Shown: one piece after another, positions 56,162-63,232 of the stretch
Numbering within the stretch: the stretch's first letter is position 1
Layout: the number at the start of each line of letters is the position of its first letter
Translations under genes and position numbers: made by a program
Assembly: GCA_945860375.1 (NCBI GenBank)
Contig: CAMAQR010000022.1
Coordinates: 1 to 63,232 of the forward strand
Direction: 5' to 3'
Length of the DNA stretch: 63,232 nt
DNA from: Pseudorhodobacter antarcticus
GTDB taxonomy: Bacteria > Pseudomonadota > Alphaproteobacteria > Rhodobacterales > Rhodobacteraceae
The notes under the pieces: model-generated
What the model was told of the DNA's origin: nothing
Databases searched by the model: none
The model's input: the letters and a program-made list of their open reading frames with translations, nothing else

Positions 56162-57265
56162 TTGTTCGGAATCACCCCCTCGGCCCGCCTGCGGCCCTCG
56201 CCATTCTACGAGGCCACGGTGAAGGAAGGCGTCACCAACTTCACCACTTACAACCACATGCTGATGCCGACGGCTTTCGGCAAACCCGAAGAGGAATACT
56301 GGCGGCTGATCAACGGGGTAAGCCAATGGGATGTGGCGGTCGAACGGCAGGTTCAGTTGAAAGGCCCGGATGCCGGGCGGCTGGCGCAGATACTGTCACC
56401 CCGCGACCTGTCGAAGCAAAGGATCGGACAGGGCAAATATGTGCCGCTGTGCAACCATCAGGGCATCTTGATCAACGACCCGATCTGCCTGAAGCTGGCG
56501 GATGATCTGTATTGGCTGTCGATTGCCGACAGCAATATCTGGTTCTGGGCCGCCGCCATCGCCGCCGAAAGAGGATTGAACGTCGAGGTCAGCGAGCCTG
56601 ACGTTTCACCGATGGCAATTCAAGGCCCCAAGGCCGAGGAGGTGGTCGCGCATGTCTGCGGCGACTGGGTGCGCGATTTGAAGTATTTCTGGTTCCGCGA
56701 GACCGAGATTCAGGGCATCCCTGTGGTCGTGCAGCGGTCGGGTTGGTCCAAGCAGGGCGGGTTCGAGATATACCTGCGCGACGGGGCCAAAGGCACGGCG
56801 CTGTGGGACATCTTCCGCGAAGCAGGTGCGCCCTGGGGCATCGGGCCGGGTGGCCCGAACTGGTGCGAGCGGGTGGAATCTGGTCTGATTTCCTATGGCG
56901 GGGATACCGACGGCAGCACCAACCCCTATGAAGTGCGGATGGGCAAATATGTTGATCTGCAGGTGCCTGACGATAGCGTGGGCATCCACGCCTTGCGCCG
57001 CATCGCGGGCGAAGGGCCCAAGCGGCACTCTCTGGGGATCATTCTGGACGTGGGAGAGCCGGTGAAGCCCGGATTCCTGTGGAACCCGATCTTCAAGGAT
57101 GGCCGCAAGGTGGGCGACCTGACCAACTGCATCTTCTCTTACCGCTTGCAAAAGAACATCGGCTTTGCGCTGATCGACAGCGCCTGCGCCATTGGGGATG
57201 CGGTTGAGGCGCAGGTGGCGGGCGTGATGCAGCCCGGAAAATTGACCGATCTTCCTTTCCTGTGA
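56162..57265 (+). CDS. GcvT-family C1 transferase, DmdA-like (DMSP demethylase family)
   Basis: 367 residues from a TTG start preceded by GGAG. It shows the GcvT folate barrel and, by memory of DmdA, a strong DmdA look: YNHMLMPT, WDVAVERQV, SPRDLSK, NDPICLKLADDLYWLSIADSN, MAIQGPK, ARSGWSKQGG-like QRSGWSKQGGFEIY, SYGGDTDG and the final LPFL. DmdA moves a methyl group from dimethylsulfoniopropionate to tetrahydrofolate. The protein could also demethylate another methylated acid. Between the serine hydrolase and the chimeric FAD gene. Confidence 0.7.
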   Translation: MFGITPSARLRPSPFYEATVKEGVTNFTTYNHMLMPTAFGKPEEEYWRLINGVSQWDVAVERQVQLKGPDAGRLAQILSPRDLSKQRIGQGKYVPLCNHQGILINDPICLKLADDLYWLSIADSNIWFWAAAIAAERGLNVEVSEPDVSPMAIQGPKAEEVVAHVCGDWVRDLKYFWFRETEIQGIPVVVQRSGWSKQGGFEIYLRDGAKGTALWDIFREAGAPWGIGPGGPNWCERVESGLISYGGDTDGSTNPYEVRMGKYVDLQVPDDSVGIHALRRIAGEGPKRHSLGIILDVGEPVKPGFLWNPIFKDGRKVGDLTNCIFSYRLQKNIGFALIDSACAIGDAVEAQVAGVMQPGKLTDLPFL

Positions 57266-57272
57266 GACTGCC

Positions 57273-58289
57273 ATGAGCCTGGATTCCATCACCGAACCGG
57301 CGCGTCATGTGCCCGTCATTCACCGCACCGACGTGCTGCCAGTGGGGTCCGGCCCCGGTGGGCTGGCCGCCGCGTTGGTTGCTGCCCGCGCGGGCGTGCA
57401 GGTTTGCATGGTTGAACGTATTGGGAGCTACGGCGGGAACATCACTGTGGTGGGGGTCGAGGGTCTGGGCTGGTATCGTCATGAGGCGACAGTCAATGCC
57501 AACGGCATTGGGCGCGAGTTTGAGGAAAGGGCGAAGGCAATCGGCGCAGCCGTGCCGGAAAGCCAATCGCTGAGCTATGAGTTGGACAGCGAGGGCTTCA
57601 AACTGGCCGCCGACCGGCTGGTCGAAGAGGCGGGCATTCATGGCATGATGCACCGCACCTTCGTTGCCCCGGTCATGGACGGCGACCGCATCGCGGGCAT
57701 CATCGTGGAGCCGAAGGCGGGGCGCGAGGCGATCCTTGCCAAAGGGGTGATCGGCGCGACCGGAGATGCTGACGTGGCCGTCCGCTGCGGTGCCGCTGCG
57801 CTGAAAACTTGGTCCGAGCACATGCAAGCGGCCTCCGTGATGTCCCACCTTGCGGGCGTTAACAAGGCCGAGTTCATAGCCTTGGTGAAGGCCGATCCGC
57901 AAACCTACAAGGACAGGTCCAGCGGCGAATGGACATTGGAAACCGATGGGAAAGAGGACGATATGATCTCGCCCTTCCTGAAGAAACCCTTTGCCAAGGC
58001 AATCGAGGCAGGCATCACCCCCAAGCACCTGAACACTATAGCGGGCATCTGGGGCGTGATGAATGACAGCGGCGCGTTGACCGATGTGAACCTTGTCCAC
58101 CTGTCACGGATCGACGGCACCGATCCTGACAGCATGACACCGAGAGAGGTCGAGGGTCGCAGACAGGCGCTGCGCCATTTCAAGGCGCCCAAAGCCGGGG
58201 CGGTCTGCACCCTACCCAAAACCGCCACCGGCAAAATCCAGAAACTCATTCTGCGCGTCACAGCACCGGCGATCGGATCCCGGCCATGA
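57273..58289 (+). pseudogene. Chimeric ORF: FAD-dependent oxidoreductase fused to the tail of an acyl-CoA ligase
   Basis: 338 residues. Residues 1-301 belong to a FAD oxidoreductase (LPVGSGPGGLAAALVAARAG near residue 22, GATGDADVAVRCGAAAL, and PREVEGRRQALR at the end). Full members run on for some 130 more residues with a GPQIGVRESRR-type segment that is missing. Residues 302-338 instead read HFKAPKAGAVCTLPKTATGKIQK, the C-terminal motif of AMP-forming ligases including the catalytic Lys. A deletion probably joined the two genes. The stop overlaps the acyl-CoA dehydrogenase start (ATGA). Function after fusion is doubtful. Confidence 0.8.
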
Positions 58290-60025
58290 CATTCAAAGCC
58301 CCGGTCAAAGACCTGCTGTTCAACATCGCGCATATAGCGCCGCTGCCCGGCGATCCGGCCTGCGATCTTGAGATCGCGGCGGCGGTTCTTGATGAATTTG
58401 GCCGTTTTTGCGCCGAGGAAATCGCGCCCTTGAACGCATCGGGTGATAGGGCAGGGTCGCGCTGCGAGGGGGGGCGGGTTCAAACTCCGTCCGGTTTTCC
58501 GCAAGCCTATGCCAAGTTCAAGGCGATGGGCTGGCAGGGCTTGGTGCATCCGTCGGATTATGGCGGGCAGGATTTGCCCCGTGCGGTTGGGGCCGCCGCG
58601 GGTGAAATCATCAACGCCGCCAACATGAGTTTTGCGCTATGTCCCTTGTTGACTGATGGCGCGATCGAAGCGCTGCGCCACTTTGGGTCGCCGCAGATGC
58701 GGCAGACCTATCTGCCCAAGCTGGTGTCAGGCGCATGGACTGGCACGATGAACCTGACCGAACCGCAGGCGGGCAGCGATCTGGCATTGCTGAGAACCCG
58801 CGCCGAGCGTCAAGCCGATGGCAGCTATCAGATCACAGGCACCAAGATTTTCATCACCTATGGCGAGCATGATCTGACCGAGAACATCATCCATCTTGTG
58901 CTGGCCCGCACCCCGGATGCGCCCAAGGGCATCAAGGGTATCAGCTTGTTCCTGGTGCCCAAACGGTTGGTGGAGGATGGCACCCCGAACGCAGTGCGGT
59001 GCCAAAGCATCGAACACAAACTGGGCGTCCGGGCCAGCCCGACCTGCGTGCTGGCATTCGAAGGTGCGACCGGGTTTTTGATCGGGCGCGAAAACGCCGG
59101 GTTGGAATACATGTTCACCATGATGAATGCCGCCCGCTTTGCGGTGGGCGTTCAGGGCGTGGCGATAGGTGAGCGCGCCTATCAATTGGCGCTGTCCTAC
59201 GCCAAGACCCGCCTTCAGGGCCGCCCCGTTGATGGCAGCGCGCCCGAGGCGGTCGCCATTATCCAGCACCCCGACGTGCGCCGTATGCTGGCCCAGATGC
59301 GCGCCACCACCGGAGGATGCCGCGCACTGGCCGCCTTCGCCGCCGGATGCCAAGACCGTGCCGAGGCTGCAGGCCCGCCGGAACAGCGCGCCGAAGCCTT
59401 GGCCTTGGCCGAGTTTCTGGTGCCGTTGGTCAAAGGGTTCTGCACTGAAAAGGGCGTGGAGACCGCCTCGCTGGGCGTGCAAATCCACGGCGGCATGGGT
59501 TTTATCGAGGAAACCGGGGCGGCACAGCACTACCGCGATGCACGCATCCTGCCAATCTATGAGGGTACGACGTCTATTCAGGCCAATGACCTGCTTGGCC
59601 GCAAGACGCTGCGCGACGGCGGGGCTGTCGCGACGCGCATCGCCGCGATGATCGCCGTGACAGAGCAAGAATTGCAAACCGGCTCATCCGTGGCGCAAGA
59701 GATTGGCGCGCGGCTTGCCGATGCCCGCTGTGCCTTTGAGGCCACCGTCGCCCATTTGATTGCGGTCGCGCCCGCCGATGCGAACGCTGCCTACGCCGGG
59801 GCGGTGCCCTACCTGATGTTGGCTGGCAATCTTGTGGCTGGGTGGCAAATGGCACGGTCTGTACTTGTGGCCGAGGCGGCGCTGGCGCGCGGCGAAGACA
59901 GCGCGTTCATGGCAACCAAGATCACCACCGCGCAGTTCTACGCCCATCACATTCTGCCAGAGGTTGACCTTCAGCGGTCCCGCGTCACGCACGGCGCGGC
60001 AAGCCTTCTTGGCGTAACCTTCTGA
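58286..60025 (+). CDS. Acyl-CoA dehydrogenase (DmdC-like, long form)
   Basis: 579 residues. Opening [12 protein letters not shown] is usual for the long acyl-CoA dehydrogenases that include DmdC. Middle FAD/acyl-CoA motifs: [30 protein letters not shown], and [22 protein letters not shown], where the Glu of YEGTTS is the catalytic base. A C-terminal extension of about 130 residues follows, as in that group. It makes the 2,3-enoyl-CoA. Overlaps the chimeric gene by ATGA. Confidence 0.9.
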   Translation: MTFKAPVKDLLFNIAHIAPLPGDPACDLEIAAAVLDEFGRFCAEEIAPLNASGDRAGSRCEGGRVQTPSGFPQAYAKFKAMGWQGLVHPSDYGGQDLPRAVGAAAGEIINAANMSFALCPLLTDGAIEALRHFGSPQMRQTYLPKLVSGAWTGTMNLTEPQAGSDLALLRTRAERQADGSYQITGTKIFITYGEHDLTENIIHLVLARTPDAPKGIKGISLFLVPKRLVEDGTPNAVRCQSIEHKLGVRASPTCVLAFEGATGFLIGRENAGLEYMFTMMNAARFAVGVQGVAIGERAYQLALSYAKTRLQGRPVDGSAPEAVAIIQHPDVRRMLAQMRATTGGCRALAAFAAGCQDRAEAAGPPEQRAEALALAEFLVPLVKGFCTEKGVETASLGVQIHGGMGFIEETGAAQHYRDARILPIYEGTTSIQANDLLGRKTLRDGGAVATRIAAMIAVTEQELQTGSSVAQEIGARLADARCAFEATVAHLIAVAPADANAAYAGAVPYLMLAGNLVAGWQMARSVLVAEAALARGEDSAFMATKITTAQFYAHHILPEVDLQRSRVTHGAASLLGVTF

Positions 60026-60074
60026 CCCGGCAGAGTGCAACTGCCCCCTTTACTTCTTGAACAGGACCGCATCC

Positions 60075-60881
60075 ATGGCCATCCAGATCGACCCGTCGCA
60101 CTATCAGAACCTTGCGATCGAAGCCCATGATGATGGGGTTCATGTCGTGACCATCAACCGCCCGCACAAACGCAACGCATTGGATGCGGATACGATCGAA
60201 GAGTTGGTCACTTTTTTCTCCACCGCTCCGCGCGCGGGCGTTCGCGCCATCCTGCTGGCCGGGTCGGGAGATCATTTCTGCGCTGGGCTGGACTTGATTG
60301 AGCACCACACCGCGGACCGTAGTCCGGCCGCCTTTTGGCAGCTTTGCCTGCGCTGGCACGAGGCGTTCAACAAGATGGAATATGGCGGGGTTCCTGTCAT
60401 CGCCGCGCTCAAAGGCGCAGTTGTGGGTGGTGGGCTGGAACTGGCGAGTGCAGCGCATATCCGCGTGGCCGACAAAACCACCTATTTCGCATTGCCCGAG
60501 GGGCAGCGCGGCCTCTTTACCGGGGGCGGGGCGACAATCAGGGTGGCCGGTCTGGTCGGAAAGGCGCGCATGATCGACATGATGCTGACAGGCCGGGTGT
60601 ACCAAGGCCAAGAGGCCGTTGATCTTGGCCTTGCGCAATACCTCGTCGAAGGGTCCAGCTTTGACCACGCATTGAACCTGGCCCACAAGGCGGCACAAAA
60701 CCTGCCTTTGACCAATTTCGCGATCTGCTCTGCCATCAGCCACATGCAGAACATGTCGCCACTGGATGCCGCCTATGCCGAATCCTGCGTCGCTGGCGTC
60801 ATCAACACGCAGCCTGAGGCGCGCGCGCGGTTGGAGGCTTTTGCCAACAAGACCGCAGCGAGGGTGCGGCCAAATGCATAA
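60075..60881 (+). CDS. Enoyl-CoA hydratase/isomerase family protein
   Basis: 268 residues from the ATG at 60075 with AGGA upstream. Crotonase fold: [29 protein letters not shown] and [15 protein letters not shown]. The Glu of GGGLELA and the Glu of LPEGQ are positioned like the two catalytic Glu of hydratases. It would hydrate the enoyl-CoA made by the upstream dehydrogenase. The SDR gene begins 8 nt before its stop. Confidence 0.88.
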   Translation: MAIQIDPSHYQNLAIEAHDDGVHVVTINRPHKRNALDADTIEELVTFFSTAPRAGVRAILLAGSGDHFCAGLDLIEHHTADRSPAAFWQLCLRWHEAFNKMEYGGVPVIAALKGAVVGGGLELASAAHIRVADKTTYFALPEGQRGLFTGGGATIRVAGLVGKARMIDMMLTGRVYQGQEAVDLGLAQYLVEGSSFDHALNLAHKAAQNLPLTNFAICSAISHMQNMSPLDAAYAESCVAGVINTQPEARARLEAFANKTAARVRPNA

Positions 60882-61650
60882 TACACAGGCCGGTTCGACA
60901 GTCTTGATCACTGCCGGAGGCGCAGGCTTAGGACGGGCCATGGCCGAGGCCTTTGCGGCAACTGGTGCGCGAGTTTGGATCACTGATATCTCGCAAAGTG
61001 CTTTGGATGGCTGCCCACCGGAATGGCTGCGTGATTGTGTCGATGTGGCCGACCCGGTTGCCATGTCAGAGCTTTTCCAGCGCGTTCAAAAGACCTGGGG
61101 CGGTCTTGACACTTTGTGCGCCAATGCCGGAACGCCAGGAACGACGGCCCTCGTCGAGGATCAGGACTTTGCCGCGTTTCAGCGCTGCCTTGCCGTCAAC
61201 CTCGGTGGCGCACTGCTTGCAGCGCAGGGTGCTTTGCCGATGATGAAAGCGGCAGGAAATGGCAGCATCATCTTTACCGGTTCGACTGCGGGGCAGTTTG
61301 GATGCCCTTACCGAGCGCCCTATGTCGCGGCGAAATGGGCCATCAATGGCCTGATGAAAACCGTTGCAATGGAGGCAGGGCCTTATGGCATCCGCGCCAA
61401 TGTCATCGCCCCCGGTTGCGTCGAAGGCCCTCGGATTGACGGCGTCATTGAACGCGAAGCAGTGGCAAAAGGGACAACGGCTGACCTCATTCGCGACGCC
61501 TACAAGGCGGGTACTTCGCTTCGGGTCTTTGCCCGCCCGCAGGATGTCGCCGCGATGGCGGTGTTCCTGGCATCAGATGCAGGTGCGCGGATTTCAGGAC
61601 AGATCCTTACCATCGATGGTCACACCGAGAATCCCGACCCAAAATTCTGA
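60874..61650 (+). CDS. SDR-family dehydrogenase
   Basis: 258 residues from the ATG at 60874 (ATGCATAA overlap with the hydratase gene). Classical SDR with [16 protein letters not shown], catalytic Ser in FTGSTAG and Tyr-Lys in YVAAK, and [13 protein letters not shown] at the end. It probably oxidises a hydroxyl of the pathway intermediate, either a second 3-hydroxyacyl-CoA step or another alcohol. Last gene of the operon that begins at 51377. Confidence 0.85.
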   Translation: MHNTQAGSTVLITAGGAGLGRAMAEAFAATGARVWITDISQSALDGCPPEWLRDCVDVADPVAMSELFQRVQKTWGGLDTLCANAGTPGTTALVEDQDFAAFQRCLAVNLGGALLAAQGALPMMKAAGNGSIIFTGSTAGQFGCPYRAPYVAAKWAINGLMKTVAMEAGPYGIRANVIAPGCVEGPRIDGVIEREAVAKGTTADLIRDAYKAGTSLRVFARPQDVAAMAVFLASDAGARISGQILTIDGHTENPDPKF

Positions 61651-61683
61651 TTGGACAAAGAGTCGAGACAAGAGGGCATTGCC

Positions 61684-61932
61684 CCCTGAAGGTAAGCGGC
61701 TGCACAAACAGGATTTTCGCGGCAAGATGCACGACGAGATTTTGAATGAAGACAAGCAGAGACACAGAGGTGCAGATCCGGTCGATCCTGCGGCAGCCGG
61801 AAGGCGGCATTCGGGTGGCCGGGTTGTGCCGGGAGCACGGCGTGGTGCCATTGCGCGGCAATGGTTTGCCTTCAAACCACAAGAGGGAAAGTGTCGTTTT
61901 ATAAAAGGCGGGGGAAATATTGGGGCTATCCC
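61684..61932 (+). mobile_element. Degenerate IS3-type orfA, left copy
   Basis: From an ATG at 61746 the frame reads MKTSRDTEVQIRSILRQPEG, then GGIRVAGLCREHG, the typical IS3-family orfA helix-turn-helix. After CREHG an extra segment of about 46 nt (VPLRGNGLPSNHKRE in frame) shifts the frame; the expected SFYKRRGKYWG-like continuation of orfA resumes in another frame. A second copy with the same extra segment is at 62808-63077. The element is inactive and lies just after the SDR gene. Confidence 0.75.
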
Positions 61933-62020
61933 ATATTGCCTTCTCGGATGTGACAGCGAATGGCAAGAAGCCCAACACCGTCCTTACGGCGCTGGGTTTC
62001 TTGTTGTGTTCTTGATCAGG

Positions 62021-62674
62021 TCAGAACTGGTAGCCAACCCGCAGCGCAACCGTGTCAAGGTTAGCGTCTACAGCGTAACCGCTTTGCGAACCGGCGAGGT
62101 TTGCCCGCTGGTATTCCAAACCTAGAAACACGCTTTGGGTTACCATGAAGTCGATCCCAAGGCCGTAGGTCATCCCATTCAAGTCTGTTTTGGTGCTATC
62201 ATTCGTATCGGTGAATCCACTGGTCATGTAGCCGAGCGTGCCATAAACCATGGCACGATTCATCGCAAAGCCAAGACGGCCTTTGACATCAATCATTGTG
62301 CTGTCGATTGCCACTGTGGGTGCGATAGAGACGTTAAAGTCAGGCTTGGACAGCCCAAGCTCAGCGCCATAAACCAGATTGCCGCGCTGCATATTGTAAC
62401 CGACAAAAGCGCCATAGCGATTGCCAGAGTCAATGTCTCCGACGGCAGGCGCTGACTGCGAAGGGGTCGCTGTAAAATCACCCGAGCTTTGGCCAAACAT
62501 CAGCCCGCCATAGGCACCCGACCAGTTATGAATCTGCGCGACTGGCTCAGGCACCTGCGCCACTGGTCCATCTACCTGCGGCTCGATTTGTGGTTCAACA
62601 GTACCACCCGCATGAGCGGCGCTGGTCATCGCGGCAAGCAGAACCGCTGTCGAAAAAATTTTGCACTTGTTCAT
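62021..62674 (-). CDS. Outer-membrane beta-barrel protein
   Basis: 217 residues from the ATG at 62674. Signal peptide (KIFSTAVLLAAMTSAAHA), then a short Pro/Gln/Val-rich stretch (VEPQIEPQVDGPVAQVPEP), then an eight-strand barrel of the small-porin/Omp25 type: WSGAYGGLMFGQSSGDF, GAFVGYNMQRGNLVYGAELG, VKGRLGFAMNRAMVYGTLGY and the terminal RVGYQF with the outer-membrane Phe signal. Lone gene, lower GC than its surroundings, bracketed by the two damaged IS copies. Confidence 0.85.
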   Translation of the reverse strand: MNKCKIFSTAVLLAAMTSAAHAGGTVEPQIEPQVDGPVAQVPEPVAQIHNWSGAYGGLMFGQSSGDFTATPSQSAPAVGDIDSGNRYGAFVGYNMQRGNLVYGAELGLSKPDFNVSIAPTVAIDSTMIDVKGRLGFAMNRAMVYGTLGYMTSGFTDTNDSTKTDLNGMTYGLGIDFMVTQSVFLGLEYQRANLAGSQSGYAVDANLDTVALRVGYQF

Positions 62675-62807
62675 TTGTCTATCCATAATCCGAAGCAATT
62701 TCAGCCGAATTACCTCGAAGGGTTACACTCTACATAGGCGGCGATACACATCGTCAGGCTGAACCTTAGACTTGCGCCCTCTGACCTTTCAATACAACCC
62801 TTGATAA

Positions 62808-63077
62808 GCCCCACCGAAGATAATGGGCTACATAAGTAGAATTTTCTCGGCAAGATGACTGAGGAGATTTCGAATGAAGACAAGCAGATACACTGAAGCG
62901 CAGATCATCGCGATCCTGCGGCAGCCCGAAGGCGGTGTGCCGGTGGCCGAGCTGTGCCGCGAGCATGGCATGATGCCATTGCCCGGCAATGGTTTGTCTT
63001 CAAACAAGAAGAGGGAACACGTCGTTCTATGAATGGCGGGCGAAGTACGGGGGCATGGATGTCGAGCCATGAGAACG
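62808..63077 (+). mobile_element. Degenerate IS3-type orfA, right copy
   Basis: From an ATG at 62874: MKTSRYTEAQIIAILRQPEG, then GGVPVAELCREHGM, the standard orfA start. The same extra segment as in the left copy (MPLPGNGLSSNKKRE) follows, containing a CCATTGC/GCAATGG hairpin; TSFYEWRAKYGGMDVEP then resumes in another frame. The upstream 60 nt also match the left copy (for example TTTTCTCGGCAAGATG against TTTTCGCGGCAAGATG). Orientation is the same as the left copy. Confidence 0.8.
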
Positions 63078-63085
63078 CCACTGAT

Positions 63086-63232
63086 TGAACCGCCCCGGGT
63101 TTACCGGAGGGCAAAACTCTCGGAGAATTGCCCATTATGGAACAGACACAAAAGAAGAAGACCGCGAAGCCGTATTCCCCCGAGTTCCGCGAACGTGCGG
63201 TGCGGCTGGTTATGGAACACCGCGATGAGTAT
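63086..63232 (+). mobile_element. Left end of a further IS3-family element (truncated by the window)
   Basis: TGAACCGCCCCGGGTTTACC at 63086 resembles the terminal inverted repeat of IS3-family elements, and an orfA begins 50 nt later. The element continues past the end of the window, so its right end and target duplication cannot be judged. Confidence 0.5.
63136..63232 (+). CDS. IS3-family transposase orfA, partial
   Basis: 32 codons are visible: MEQTQKKKTAKPYSPEFRER followed by AVRLVMEHRDEY, the usual start of IS3-type (IS2/IS407-like) orfA with the helix-turn-helix just beginning. The frame is open at the window edge. It is a different transposase from the damaged orfA copies to the left. 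Confidence 0.8.

Noticed and set aside
1..63232. CRISPR arrays, tRNA/rRNA genes, phage or plasmid replication modules
   Set aside because: No regularly spaced repeats, tRNA-like cloverleaf ends, rRNA sequence, integrase, capsid or rep genes were seen on reading both strands.

Overview
The window reads as chromosomal DNA of an alphaproteobacterium, most likely a Rhodobacteraceae member (Rhodobacterales). The pointers are high GC, hisS-hisZ-hisG gene order, a PutA without its own DNA-binding domain next to an Lrp-type regulator, a B12-dependent ribonucleotide reductase, xdhABC beside a BMP-type nucleobase ABC transporter, and proteins such as DUF1328, DUF1489 and SlyX. No rRNA, tRNA, CRISPR array or phage module was seen. 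All family names come from reading the translations and recalling family motifs; no database search was run.

Left part (1-18.5 kb): after a small DUF1328 membrane protein comes a tight minus-strand aromatic catabolic operon: homogentisate dioxygenase (hmgA), fumarylacetoacetase (fahA), an MBL-fold hydrolase, a flavin monooxygenase and a 61-residue DUF2783 protein. The last two resemble the two-part MhaA/MhaB 3-hydroxyphenylacetate hydroxylase, which would feed homogentisate into HmgA and FahA. An Lrp/AsnC regulator separates this operon from divergent putA, and near-identical 20-bp sites lie on both sides of the regulator gene. A covalent-FAD dimethylglycine/sarcosine dehydrogenase follows, then a GH25 lipoprotein, an EF-hand protein, an AhpD-like protein, a DAO-type oxidoreductase and sulfide:quinone reductase. 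An ATTC-N8-GAAT palindrome of the SqrR/BigR type lies upstream of the AhpD-like gene, and a related half site lies upstream of sqr.

Middle (17.4-38.3 kb): a seven-gene minus-strand unit (xdhA, xdhB, xdhC, ABC ATPase, two permeases, BMP substrate-binding protein) couples purine uptake to xanthine oxidation. Then come housekeeping genes: dnaE, slyX, hisS-hisZ-hisG, a small secreted protein, a DMT exporter, a DUF1489 gene and nrdJ.

Right part (38.3-63.2 kb) is accessory. Remnants of an IS3-type and an IS5-type transposase bracket a sugar-acid catabolic set (lactonase-type amidohydrolase, FAH-family hydrolase, SDR, two UxaA-type subunits and a broken gene). Next is an operon with an enolase-superfamily acid-sugar dehydratase, a peptide-type ABC transporter and an HSD10-like 3-hydroxyacyl-CoA dehydrogenase. 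Then, behind a divergent LysR gene, come acyl-CoA ligase, thiolase, a large SxxK serine hydrolase, a DmdA-like GcvT-family protein, a chimeric ORF (FAD oxidoreductase fused to the tail of an acyl-CoA ligase), acyl-CoA dehydrogenase, enoyl-CoA hydratase and an SDR. Together these give a full beta-oxidation set built around a possible tetrahydrofolate-dependent demethylase, so a catabolic route for an ester or methylated acid is plausible but the substrate is unknown. The right end holds two copies of the same damaged IS3-type orfA around an outer-membrane beta-barrel gene, and the start of a third IS3-type element that runs off the window.
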